DNA of 18,940 nt from Candidatus Uhrbacteria bacterium (lineage in GTDB: Bacteria; Patescibacteriota; Patescibacteriia; 2-12-FULL-60-25). Of the stretch, positions 7,098 to 14,146 are shown piece after piece. The stretch lies in NCBI GenBank assembly GCA_023246415.1, contig JAHFIK010000021.1:1-18940 (forward strand). Reading direction: 5' to 3'. Both the position numbers and the translations under genes were made by a program. The number at the start of each line of letters is the position of its first letter. Within the stretch, counting starts at the first letter, position 1. The notes below the pieces were generated by a model. It saw only the letters and a program-made list of their open reading frames with translations, made no database searches and was not told the DNA's origin.

Positions 7098-7889
7098 ATG
7101 AGCGATCTGCAACCGACCTTGCAACGAAAACAGAATGATTGGGAGTGGGAATGGAACAATTACGATGGTGAAGACGAGTGGCTGTTTCATGATTGGATTT
7201 TGCCGAATACGCTTGAAGATTTTCGCGGGAAGCGCGTCCTGGATGCCGGATGCGGAGGCGGCCAACATCTCTCCATCCTTGCACGCGTTGCGCGGGAAGC
7301 CGTTGGCGTTGACCTGAATGCATCAGAAATCGCAGTGAAGCGTAACGCAAACGCGGCAAATGTTTCCGTTGTCGAAGGTGATATCGCCACCGTTTCTTTT
7401 CCAGAGCCGTTCGATGTCGTGACCTGCATCGGTGTCATCCATCACACGGATGATCCGGATAAGACGTTTACAAACCTTGCACGGCTCACCAAGCCAGGAG
7501 GGAAAACGATTGTCTGGACCTATTCGCATGAAGGAAATTTTCTCAATCGCACACTCGTCGAAGGATCAAAGAAAATCCTTATCTCACATCTTCCAAAACC
7601 GGTGATGCGTGCCATCTCCATCGTGCTCACCGCCCTCATCTACCTGCCGGTCTATACGATCTACCTTCTCCCTCTTCGATTCCTGCCGTACTACGAGTAT
7701 TTTGAAAACTGGAGAAAGCTGACCTGGTCCACCAATGAGCTCAACGTCTTCGATAAGTTAAACGCGCCAACGACGCATTTCACGACAAAAGCACGCATTA
7801 CGAACTGGTATGCGAATAACGGATATCACGATGTCGTGATTACGCCGTATCGTGGAGTGAGCTGGAGAGGAACGGGAGTGAAGACGTGA
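7098..7889 (+). CDS. Class I SAM-dependent methyltransferase
   Basis: 263-residue methyltransferase. Motif I VLDAGCGGG is at residues 47-55, an acidic residue at the end of strand 2 (VGVDLN) follows, and DVVTCIGVIHHTDDP with LARLTKPGGKTIVWTY give motifs IV-VI of the Methyltransf_11/25 type. An insertion near 155-200 is strongly hydrophobic (AISIVLTALIYLPVYTIYLLPL) and may be a membrane-attached or substrate-covering segment. The N-terminus is Trp/Asp-rich (WEWEWNNYD). Placement right after the phosphotransferase suggests it methylates a glycan or lipid-linked sugar, but the substrate is not shown. It is bracketed by two 7-nt repeat arrays, and its TGA stop overlaps the second. No Shine-Dalgarno; T precedes the ATG. 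Confidence 0.88.
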   Translation: MSDLQPTLQRKQNDWEWEWNNYDGEDEWLFHDWILPNTLEDFRGKRVLDAGCGGGQHLSILARVAREAVGVDLNASEIAVKRNANAANVSVVEGDIATVSFPEPFDVVTCIGVIHHTDDPDKTFTNLARLTKPGGKTIVWTYSHEGNFLNRTLVEGSKKILISHLPKPVMRAISIVLTALIYLPVYTIYLLPLRFLPYYEYFENWRKLTWSTNELNVFDKLNAPTTHFTTKARITNWYANNGYHDVVITPYRGVSWRGTGVKT

Positions 7890-7915
7890 GTTAAGAGTTA
7901 AGAGTTAAGAGTTAA
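7888..7915 (+). repeat. 7-nt tandem array, four exact GAGTTAA units
   Basis: Four perfect head-to-tail copies of GAGTTAA. The first overlaps the methyltransferase stop codon and the last abuts the terminator hairpin. It shares the pattern GAGTYAM with the array at 7031-7058, in the same orientation. Confidence 0.95.
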
Positions 7916-7948
7916 GAAAAGACGTGGCGTTTGGCCACGTCTTTTCTT
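7914..7948. terminator. Bidirectional intrinsic terminator
   Basis: A perfect 15-bp stem (AAGAAAAGACGTGGC with 7934-7948) has a 5-nt loop. The A-rich 5' edge and T-rich 3' edge let it act on both strands, serving the convergent methyltransferase and GalE-like genes. Confidence 0.92.
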
Positions 7949-7969
7949 TATGCTTCGACTCACGACGAA

Positions 7970-8890
7970 TTACTGACCGCTCTTCTCAATTCCCCACGCC
8001 TTCAGAAGCTCCGCGAGCCCATCGTTAAACTTGATCTGCGGTTCCCAGTCGATCAATTCTTTTGTTAATGCGATGTCTGCGAGCGTGTGACGCGCTTCGT
8101 TCTTCCGCCCTTCAACGAAAACGGTTGGACCGCCAAATGCCTGCGCGATCTTATTCATCGTATGTGCCTCCCCGGCCCCGACATTCACGATTTCGCCCTT
8201 CCCAACCTTTGGTGAAGTCATCGCCTTGATGTTCGCGTTCACGACATCGAAGACATGCGTAAAGTCACGCGTCTGCTCTCCATCCCCAGCGATGGTGAGC
8301 GGCTCTCCGGCCTCGGTCTGGCGCTTAAAGACACTGATCACGGTCACGTATGCTCCTTCATCCGCCATATTCGGACCGTACACGTTGAAATACCGAAGTG
8401 AAACGGTTTCGATTCCATACAGTTCTGCAAACTTCTGACAGAAGTGTTCTCCGACGTATTTCTGCAAGGCATACGGGTTCATCGGATTCGGCCGCATATC
8501 CGGTGTCAGCGGAAGTGTCGGCTGCGATCCGTACGCAGACGAAGATGCGGAGTAGACCAGTCGCTTCACGCCCGCATCACGCGCCGCAACGAGCACATTC
8601 AACGTGCCCATAATATTCGCCTGCGTTGATTCGATCGGATGGTCAATTGAAAACGGAACACGTGGAAGCGCCGCCGTATGAAACACGCCGTCAACACCCA
8701 CGAATGCAGGTCGGATCGCATCCACATCTGTCATGTCGAGCTCAAACAGCTCCGCACCTGTGGGGACACGCTCTCGCTTCCCGGTCGAAAAATTATCAAG
8801 AATGCGAACCGTGTGCCCATCATCCAACAGGCGACGAACAATGTGATGGCCGATGAATCCGGCTCCGCCGGTCACGAGATACGTAGACAT
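7970..8890 (-). CDS. NAD-dependent nucleotide-sugar 4-epimerase (GalE/WbpP-like)
   Basis: 306-residue extended SDR. TGGAGFIG at 7-14 binds NAD; SASSSAYG holds the serine of the triad near 116-118; Y140 and K144 (YALQK) complete it; RYFNVYGP is the family signature. Members interconvert C4 epimers such as UDP-glucose/galactose or UDP-GlcNAc/GalNAc. It follows the HTH-dehydrogenase gene by 36 nt on the same strand. A 6-dehydrogenase plus 4-epimerase pair recalls WbpO/WbpP or TviB/TviC, which make UDP-GalNAc uronate. That would fit, but the substrate is inferred. No Shine-Dalgarno. Its first nine bases, ATGTCTACG, equal those of the other minus-strand SDR. Confidence 0.9.
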   Translation of the reverse strand: MSTYLVTGGAGFIGHHIVRRLLDDGHTVRILDNFSTGKRERVPTGAELFELDMTDVDAIRPAFVGVDGVFHTAALPRVPFSIDHPIESTQANIMGTLNVLVAARDAGVKRLVYSASSSAYGSQPTLPLTPDMRPNPMNPYALQKYVGEHFCQKFAELYGIETVSLRYFNVYGPNMADEGAYVTVISVFKRQTEAGEPLTIAGDGEQTRDFTHVFDVVNANIKAMTSPKVGKGEIVNVGAGEAHTMNKIAQAFGGPTVFVEGRKNEARHTLADIALTKELIDWEPQIKFNDGLAELLKAWGIEKSGQ

Positions 8891-8926
8891 ACGAATGTGT
8901 ATTGGTCTTTAAACAGAAATGTGACT

Positions 8927-10045
8927 TTATCGCTCAATCGCCGGATCAAAATACTGCTTCTTCTCTTCTGACTTTTCCGGAGAACCCTCTTTCCATGCCG
9001 GATCAATCCCCTGTTTTTTCTGGAGGTTTAAATTATACTCCTCAGCGGCTTTGAGGACTGAGAGCTCAACGCCAAGCGTTTCCCCAATCTGAATCAAACT
9101 CCGCGTATCTTTCGGCAAACACTTTCCTCCGTACCCGCGATACCCTTTGTGATAGATATCCAAATGCTGTTTGCCGATCCAGGGTTCCGCTTGTCCGCAT
9201 TCTTTGACGTGATCATAATCAACCCCCATGGCCTGACAGAGGTCGTACATCTGATTCGCATATGAGACCTTTAGCGCATAGAAGGCGTTCCCAAAATATT
9301 TCACTAATTCCGCAACCTTCACGTGCACAATCTTTTCAAATGGGGCGTGAGGCAGGAGCCCCATAATTTTTTCTGCATCGCGACGCCCTTCAGCGGTATA
9401 TCCGACGATCTGACGATTCGGAAATTGCATATCCTGATCCACCGTCGTTTCCGTTAAAAACTCCGGATTGAACAGGAATCGATGCTGCGGATAAATCGCT
9501 TGAAGTCGTTCTGTGGTCCCCGGTTGAATCGTCGACTTCAAGACGATCGTCTTTCCGGAATTCGGAATCGTATTGAGCGCCGCGCGAATAAACGAATCAT
9601 CGAACCCGCTTTCAAAATAGTATGGCGTCGGGACCGCGATAAAGATGATCTGCGCATGCTCAAGCACGCCGACATCCGTATGCCCTTTCGCCGGATCAAA
9701 CAATCCGGCATTGATATCCTTTGTTTTGAAGTACCGATCTAATGCGCCACCGACCATCCCGGCACCCATGATGGCGATGTCGCTATACGCCGGCTTGACC
9801 GGAACCGTGACGTCGATCCCAACCGAAACGTCATCCAACATCCCTGTCGCCTCCATGAGTTGACGAAGGCTCATGTCAAATCCCTTGGCGAGCTGTCGAC
9901 ATGTTTCAATAGAGAGCGTCTCGTACTCCCCCGCTTCAAGTTTATAGATAAACGCCGGAGAGACGCCTGAGCGTTCCGCGAGGGTATTCTGCGTCATTTC
10001 CTTTTGCTGTCGGATTTCACGCAATTTCTGAGCGATTCGTTGCAT
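8927..10045 (-). CDS. XRE helix-turn-helix fused to a C-terminally short UDP-glucose/GDP-mannose dehydrogenase
   Basis: 372-residue two-domain protein. Residues 1-70 are a Cro/CI (XRE) DNA-binding domain (IAQKLREIRQQKEMTQNTLAE, recognition helix near SPAFIYKLEAGE). Residues about 88-345 are an NAD-dependent nucleotide-sugar dehydrogenase. It has GAGMVGG (94-100), STIQPGTT, NPEFLTE, ELVKYFGNAFYALKVSYANQ with the conserved Lys/Asn, and the catalytic cysteine C309 in GGKCLPKD. The family oxidises a UDP-sugar C6 alcohol to the uronate. The usual C-terminal UDP-sugar-binding domain (about 100 residues) is absent; only about 60 residues follow the cysteine, ending in a charged tail. Start: ATG 10045 is preferred over the in-frame ATG at 10093, because the likely promoter and operator lie between them. 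The epimerase follows. Confidence 0.88.
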   Translation of the reverse strand: MQRIAQKLREIRQQKEMTQNTLAERSGVSPAFIYKLEAGEYETLSIETCRQLAKGFDMSLRQLMEATGMLDDVSVGIDVTVPVKPAYSDIAIMGAGMVGGALDRYFKTKDINAGLFDPAKGHTDVGVLEHAQIIFIAVPTPYYFESGFDDSFIRAALNTIPNSGKTIVLKSTIQPGTTERLQAIYPQHRFLFNPEFLTETTVDQDMQFPNRQIVGYTAEGRRDAEKIMGLLPHAPFEKIVHVKVAELVKYFGNAFYALKVSYANQMYDLCQAMGVDYDHVKECGQAEPWIGKQHLDIYHKGYRGYGGKCLPKDTRSLIQIGETLGVELSVLKAAEEYNLNLQKKQGIDPAWKEGSPEKSEEKKQYFDPAIER

Positions 10046-10064
10046 ATATTTAGTGAATAAAGAG

Positions 10065-10093
10065 ATAGTACTGCAATACTGTTTTTCGTACAA
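10065..10093 (-). promoter_or_regulatory. Promoter candidate for the HTH-dehydrogenase gene
   Basis: Minus-strand TTGTAC (10088-10093) and TACTAT (10065-10070, 4 of 6 to TATAAT) are exactly 17 nt apart. Transcription would begin near 10058, leaving a leader of roughly 12 nt before ATG 10045. The -35 is weak (3 of 6). Confidence 0.4.
10067..10080. promoter_or_regulatory. Candidate operator: 14-bp near-palindrome
   Basis: AGTACTGCAATACT matches its reverse complement at 12 of 14 positions. It overlaps the -10 element and part of the spacer of the HTH-dehydrogenase promoter. Size and place suit a dimeric XRE repressor, so the fused domain may regulate its own gene. Confidence 0.4.
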
Positions 10094-10144
10094 GAGTAGA
10101 AATATTCACAATTACCTATGTAAAATTAACTTTAAATACCCACC

Positions 10145-10178
10145 TTTTCCGTATCCACGACCCCAAAATAACGGAAAA
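10145..10178. repeat. Inverted repeat in the divergent spacer
   Basis: TTTTCCGT (10145-10152) is matched by ACGGAAAA (10171-10178) across an 18-nt loop. It sits in the A/T-rich 205-nt gap between the HTH-dehydrogenase and flippase genes. Function unknown: hairpin, binding site or chance. Confidence 0.4.
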
Positions 10179-10210
10179 ACCTAAAAGAATACTCCTTTTC
10201 CTACCCGACA

Positions 10211-10227
10211 TCTGGTTGAAAACCAGA
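10211..10227. promoter_or_regulatory. Short dyad upstream of the flippase gene
   Basis: TCTGGTT and AACCAGA flank GAA, a perfect 7-bp inverted repeat ending 23 nt before the flippase ATG. TTGAAA (10216-10221) within it is a possible -35, but no convincing -10 follows. It may be an operator or a small mRNA hairpin. Confidence 0.35.
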
Positions 10228-10250
10228 AAGAACGCTACCCTTAGACGCAC

Positions 10251-11564
10251 ATGCGAAGCATCAAAGCATACGGGAGCAGAATCGCAGACTTCCTCACGCG
10301 GAAACTCCGACTCGATGTCCGTTTCTATGGGCGGTCCGCCTCTTGGCTGACAATCGCACAGGCCAGTGCCGTCGTGCGTGGGATCGCGACCACCTTCCTG
10401 ATGGCACGGTGGCTCGCGCCAGAAACGCTTGGCCAATTCCGATATGTCCTTGCGATCTTTGGCCTCGCGGGGATCTTTTCAATGTCCGGCATGAACTACG
10501 CCATCATTCGTGGCGTATCAAAAGGAGATACGGCGGTCGTCCGTCCGGCGCTCAAACGAATCCTTCTGATCGCACCATTCGGCGCCCTCCTTCTCTTACT
10601 TGCGGCCGGTGAACGCTACCTCCACGGAGAAGCCGGTGTGGCACTCGGACTCGTCATGGCGGCAATCGCCTATGCGCCCTATAACGTGGTCGGAACCTAC
10701 GGCCAAATCCTGACCGGACAACAAAAGATTCGTGAGCTCTCCATTGTCGCCATTTTGAATAATCTTATTTTTGCCGTGGCGTTCTTTACCGTCCTCGTCG
10801 GACACCGCGGACTGCTCGCCATCACCATCGCATATTTCGGATTCGACATCCTGCTCCGCGGGAGCCTCACGATCCGCGAGCTCCTGAGGATGAAGGTCGC
10901 AGGATCTGCCACCGCCCACCTCTCGCTCGGGAATAACATGTCCGCCATCAGCGTCATGCAGACGATTGGGTGGCAACTCAACCAAATCCTGGTTCAACGA
11001 TTCTTCGGATACGCATCCCTCGCCTCCTTTAGCGTGGCAACGGTCATCCCAGAACAAATCAAACAGACATTTAATAATCTAAGCGGAATCTTCCTCCAAC
11101 GATTATCGCGGCATGAACGAACAGAAGCGCGATTACAAGCCACACGCCGACACTACTGGATCTCCTTCTGGATCGCGCTTGGGATCGTCCTCAGCTACGC
11201 AGCGGTTGCTCCAATCATTCTTCCATGGTTCTTCCCTGCGTATCCGGACTCCGTCCTGCCGAGCATCGTCTACGCGATTGGACTCATCGGACTCACAGGA
11301 ACCGTTGGCGTCAACTTCCTCCAATCCCACAACGAAGAAATGAAGCCGCTGTGGACGTATTACGTCATCAATACCGTCCTTCAATTCACGACCAGCTTTG
11401 CCCTCGTTCCGTTCTTTGGAGCCTGGGGTGCCACATGGGGACAAACAATCACACGCATCGGCAGTCTCCCTTGGACCTATCCACGATTCGGAAAGGGGAA
11501 AAATGACGTACCACCAACAGACTCCACAATCAGCGCCGAAGCCCTCCCCGTACAGGGTTCATAA
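10251..11564 (+). CDS. Wzx-like oligosaccharide flippase (MOP superfamily)
   Basis: 437-residue polytopic membrane protein with about 12 hydrophobic helices, the usual size and layout of Wzx/RfbX polysaccharide transporters. The N-terminal GRSASWLTIAQASAVVRGIA and LAPETLGQFRYVLAIFGLAGIFS fit the family's first two helices. A central segment, GNNMSAISVMQTIGWQLNQI, then QRFFGYASLASFSVATVIPEQIK, resembles the helix 7-8 region. It would move undecaprenyl-diphosphate-linked glycan to the outer face of the membrane. It leads a plus-strand run, with the acetyl-CoA synthetase 9 nt behind it. No Shine-Dalgarno. Family assignment rests on topology and general resemblance, because this family has few invariant motifs. 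Confidence 0.85.
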   Translation: MRSIKAYGSRIADFLTRKLRLDVRFYGRSASWLTIAQASAVVRGIATTFLMARWLAPETLGQFRYVLAIFGLAGIFSMSGMNYAIIRGVSKGDTAVVRPALKRILLIAPFGALLLLLAAGERYLHGEAGVALGLVMAAIAYAPYNVVGTYGQILTGQQKIRELSIVAILNNLIFAVAFFTVLVGHRGLLAITIAYFGFDILLRGSLTIRELLRMKVAGSATAHLSLGNNMSAISVMQTIGWQLNQILVQRFFGYASLASFSVATVIPEQIKQTFNNLSGIFLQRLSRHERTEARLQATRRHYWISFWIALGIVLSYAAVAPIILPWFFPAYPDSVLPSIVYAIGLIGLTGTVGVNFLQSHNEEMKPLWTYYVINTVLQFTTSFALVPFFGAWGATWGQTITRIGSLPWTYPRFGKGKNDVPPTDSTISAEALPVQGS

Positions 11565-11573
11565 GATCAGTCT

Positions 11574-13559
11574 ATGGATGCAACTCCTTCAGCGGCGATT
11601 GAGATTCTCGCCCACGAAATAGAACGTTTTCCGCAAAACACGGGCAGCGAGCACGATGATCGTCTGAAGGCCTATCAGGCAGAAGTCGAACAATCACTCG
11701 CGGATCCAAATGCCTATTGGCTCAACCAGGCGAATCGGATCGAATGGATGCGCCCCCCAACACAGTCACTCACCTATGAGTGGAACACTGAGAAACGAAT
11801 TATTTCACACACGTGCTACGCCGACGGCATCTTAAACGCCACAACATCTTGTCTTGACCGTCATGCGAACGGTGAACGCTCCGAAAAGACAGCGATCATC
11901 TGGCAAGGCGAGGAATCGGCCGATGTCCGACGCTACACCTACACCGAACTTCGCGATGAAGTCTGCCGATGTGCGAATGTCCTCAAGCGCCTCGGTGCAA
12001 AAAAAGGCGATCGCATCGCCATCTACCTCCCGCTCATTCCTGAGGCGATCATCGCGATGCTCGCCTGCGCGCGAATTGGAGCGATCCACACGGTCGTGTT
12101 CGGTGGATTTAGCGCAGAATCCCTCAGAGATCGCATCAATAACGCCGAGGCACGCATTCTCATCACTGCAAACGCTGGCCGTCGAAATGGAAAAGTAATC
12201 CCATTAAAAACATGGGCCGACGAAGCCCTCCGGGACGCCCCGACCATCGCACATGTCGTCGTTGTCCGCTCGACGAGCGACGCTGTTCCGATGACATCCC
12301 CCCGAGACCACTGGTATTCAGATCTCACCAGCAACGAATCCACGATCTGCGAACCGGAACCGATGAACGCGGAAGATCCCCTGTTCATCCTCTACACCTC
12401 GGGCTCCACAGGAAAACCAAAAGGCGTCCTCCATACCACCGGAGGCTACCTCGTTCAGGCCGCACTCAGCCATGAACGCGTCTTTGGAATGCGTGAAGAT
12501 GATGTGTACTGGTGTACAGCAGACGTTGGATGGATAACCGGGCACACCTACGTCGTCTATGGACCGCTCGCGAATGGATCGACCGTCCTGCTCTATGAAG
12601 GCGGACCGACCTATCCAAATCCAGGACGAACATGGGACATCTGTGATACGCACCGCGTGACCGTGTTCTACACGGCCCCGACGCTCATTCGCTTGCTCAT
12701 GAGTCATGGTGACGAATGGCCCTCGACATTCAACCTCAGCACGCTCCGGATGCTCGGATGCGTTGGCGAGCCGATTAATCCAGAAGCCTGGCGATGGTAT
12801 TTCGACATCATTGGTAAAAAACGATGTCCGATCATGGACACCTGGTGGCAAACAGAAACAGGCAGCATCCTCATCTCTCCACTTGCCGGAATCCATGATC
12901 TCAAACCCGGAAGCGCGCTTCGGCCTTTTTTTGGAATTGAAGCGGCTATTCTCAAACCCGATGGATCCGTCTGTGGCACGAAAGAAGGCGGCGCGCTCTG
13001 CCTCACACGCCCCTGGCCCGGAATCACTCGAACGCTCTGGGGTGATCATGAAAAATTCATCGATACCTACTTCACGGCCAACCCAAACGTCTATACCGCC
13101 GGAGACGGGTGTTATCGCGATGAAGATGGTGATCTCTGGATTCTCGGAAGACTCGATGACGTGGTGAATGTCGCCGGACATCGCATCGGGACTGCAGAAG
13201 TTGAAAGTGCGCTCGTGAATCATGACACCGTGGCCGAAGCGGCCATTGTCCCAATCCGAGATCCGATCAAAGGACAAGCGCTCGCCGCATTTGTCACGCT
13301 GATGGACGGCGTGACTGCGACGCCCGATCTCAAACAACAGCTCCTGCTTCACGTCCGAACCTCCATCGGACCGATTGCCGTCCCGGCATCACTGACATTC
13401 GCCCCCGCTCTTCCAAAAACACGATCCGGAAAAATCATGCGCCGCATCCTTCGCGCGATTGCGGAAGGAAATACAAATGATCTTGGCGATGTTTCGACCC
13501 TTGCGGATCCGGGCGTTGTCGACACGCTCCTCCGTCTCAAAGAACCTCGAAATTCTTGA
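11574..13559 (+). CDS. acs: Acetyl-CoA synthetase, AMP-forming
   Basis: 661-residue, full-length acyl-adenylate enzyme that converts acetate, ATP and CoA to acetyl-CoA, AMP and PPi. The N-terminal AYWLNQANRIEWMRPP (about 47-62) is the Acs cap. The P-loop-like YTSGSTGKPKGV is at 274-285, VGEPINPEAW at 397-406, and DTWWQTETG at 422-430 holds the Trp that limits the pocket to acetate. GDG at 510-512, GRLDDVVNVAGHRIG at 525-539 with the hinge Asp, and PKTRSGKIMRR at 614-624 with the acetylatable catalytic K620 all agree. Every hallmark residue is present, so it should be active. Its place between a flippase and glycan genes is odd; no acetyltransferase is seen nearby. Propionate or another short acid remains possible. 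No Shine-Dalgarno. Confidence 0.95.
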   Translation: MDATPSAAIEILAHEIERFPQNTGSEHDDRLKAYQAEVEQSLADPNAYWLNQANRIEWMRPPTQSLTYEWNTEKRIISHTCYADGILNATTSCLDRHANGERSEKTAIIWQGEESADVRRYTYTELRDEVCRCANVLKRLGAKKGDRIAIYLPLIPEAIIAMLACARIGAIHTVVFGGFSAESLRDRINNAEARILITANAGRRNGKVIPLKTWADEALRDAPTIAHVVVVRSTSDAVPMTSPRDHWYSDLTSNESTICEPEPMNAEDPLFILYTSGSTGKPKGVLHTTGGYLVQAALSHERVFGMREDDVYWCTADVGWITGHTYVVYGPLANGSTVLLYEGGPTYPNPGRTWDICDTHRVTVFYTAPTLIRLLMSHGDEWPSTFNLSTLRMLGCVGEPINPEAWRWYFDIIGKKRCPIMDTWWQTETGSILISPLAGIHDLKPGSALRPFFGIEAAILKPDGSVCGTKEGGALCLTRPWPGITRTLWGDHEKFIDTYFTANPNVYTAGDGCYRDEDGDLWILGRLDDVVNVAGHRIGTAEVESALVNHDTVAEAAIVPIRDPIKGQALAAFVTLMDGVTATPDLKQQLLLHVRTSIGPIAVPASLTFAPALPKTRSGKIMRRILRAIAEGNTNDLGDVSTLADPGVVDTLLRLKEPRNS

Positions 13560-13614
13560 TCTTTTCGACTCATCCACGTACAGTGCTGTCAGACATCACA
13601 CCCCACGATCCGCT

Positions 13615-14136
13615 ATGGAGCATCCTGTCATTTCGAAGGTCAATTTAGGTGGAGGAAACACAAAAATCGAAGGGTTTACCAACATCGACATCCTTGCGCT
13701 CCCGGAGGTCGATATTGTTTGCGATATCAGCAAGGGAATCCCGCTGCCCGATCATACCGTTGAGGAATTGTACACCGCTCACTTCCTCGAGCATCTCAGC
13801 GACACCGTTCACATCATGTCGGAGATTTATCGTATCTGCGCCCCGAACGCGCTCGTCAAAATAAAAGTCCCCTACTTCAAATCCATCGGGGCGTTTAAAG
13901 ACCCGACGCACAAGTCGTTCTTCACTGAAAAGACATTCGACTACTTTAATAAGGAGATGACCAATGGACAGCAACTCCCCGATTATCAACTCGGTGTCAA
14001 TTTCAAGGTTGAAAAAATCGGCTACATCTGGTCAGCGCCATGGATCCGCTACCTCCCAGCCAAAAAAATCTTTTTCCTGAAGCACTTCTGGAATATCGCA
14101 CGAACCATGTACGTTGAACTGCGTGTCATTAAATAA
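13615..14136 (+). CDS. Small SAM-dependent methyltransferase (COG4627-like)
   Basis: 173-residue protein beginning KVNLGGGNTKIEGFTNIDI (8-26), then VDIVCDISKGIPLPDHTVEELYTAHFLEHL (32-61). This is the pattern of short COG4627-type methyltransferases, where an LNLGCG motif, a GW.N.D string and a DLxxxLPF..xxxHxLEHL string follow in order. Here motif I has GGG in place of GCG. The second half (KIKVPYFKSIGAFKDPTHKS) fits the family. Glycan clusters often carry such genes; the substrate is unknown and some members may not be enzymes. ATG 13615 is chosen because the open frame before it runs inside acs. It lies 55 nt after acs and 10 nt before the next gene. Confidence 0.82.
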   Translation: MEHPVISKVNLGGGNTKIEGFTNIDILALPEVDIVCDISKGIPLPDHTVEELYTAHFLEHLSDTVHIMSEIYRICAPNALVKIKVPYFKSIGAFKDPTHKSFFTEKTFDYFNKEMTNGQQLPDYQLGVNFKVEKIGYIWSAPWIRYLPAKKIFFLKHFWNIARTMYVELRVIK

Positions 14137-14146
14137 TTCGATCTCT

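Noticed and set aside
7031..7915. CRISPR array or insertion sequence at the heptamer repeats
   Set aside because: Units are 7 nt, contiguous and without spacers, and no transposase or cas gene is present in the window.
2084..8890. Shared ATGTCTACG at the starts of two SDR genes as a regulatory element
   Set aside because: Only nine bases are shared, all within coding sequence for Met-Ser-Thr; chance or distant paralogy is enough.
10046..10093. Upstream ATG at 10093 as the start of the HTH-dehydrogenase
   Set aside because: The added 16 residues precede the HTH domain and would place the likely -10 element and operator inside the coding region; ATG 10045 begins right at the first HTH helix.
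12318..13352. 344-residue open frame on the minus strand opposite acs
   Set aside because: It lies wholly antisense to a fully conserved acetyl-CoA synthetase and shows no domain or motif; long antisense frames arise here from the codon bias of the real gene.
13459..13614. Longer N-terminus for the small methyltransferase
   Set aside because: The extension lies mainly inside the acs reading frame and has no family resemblance; conserved sequence starts at ATG 13615.
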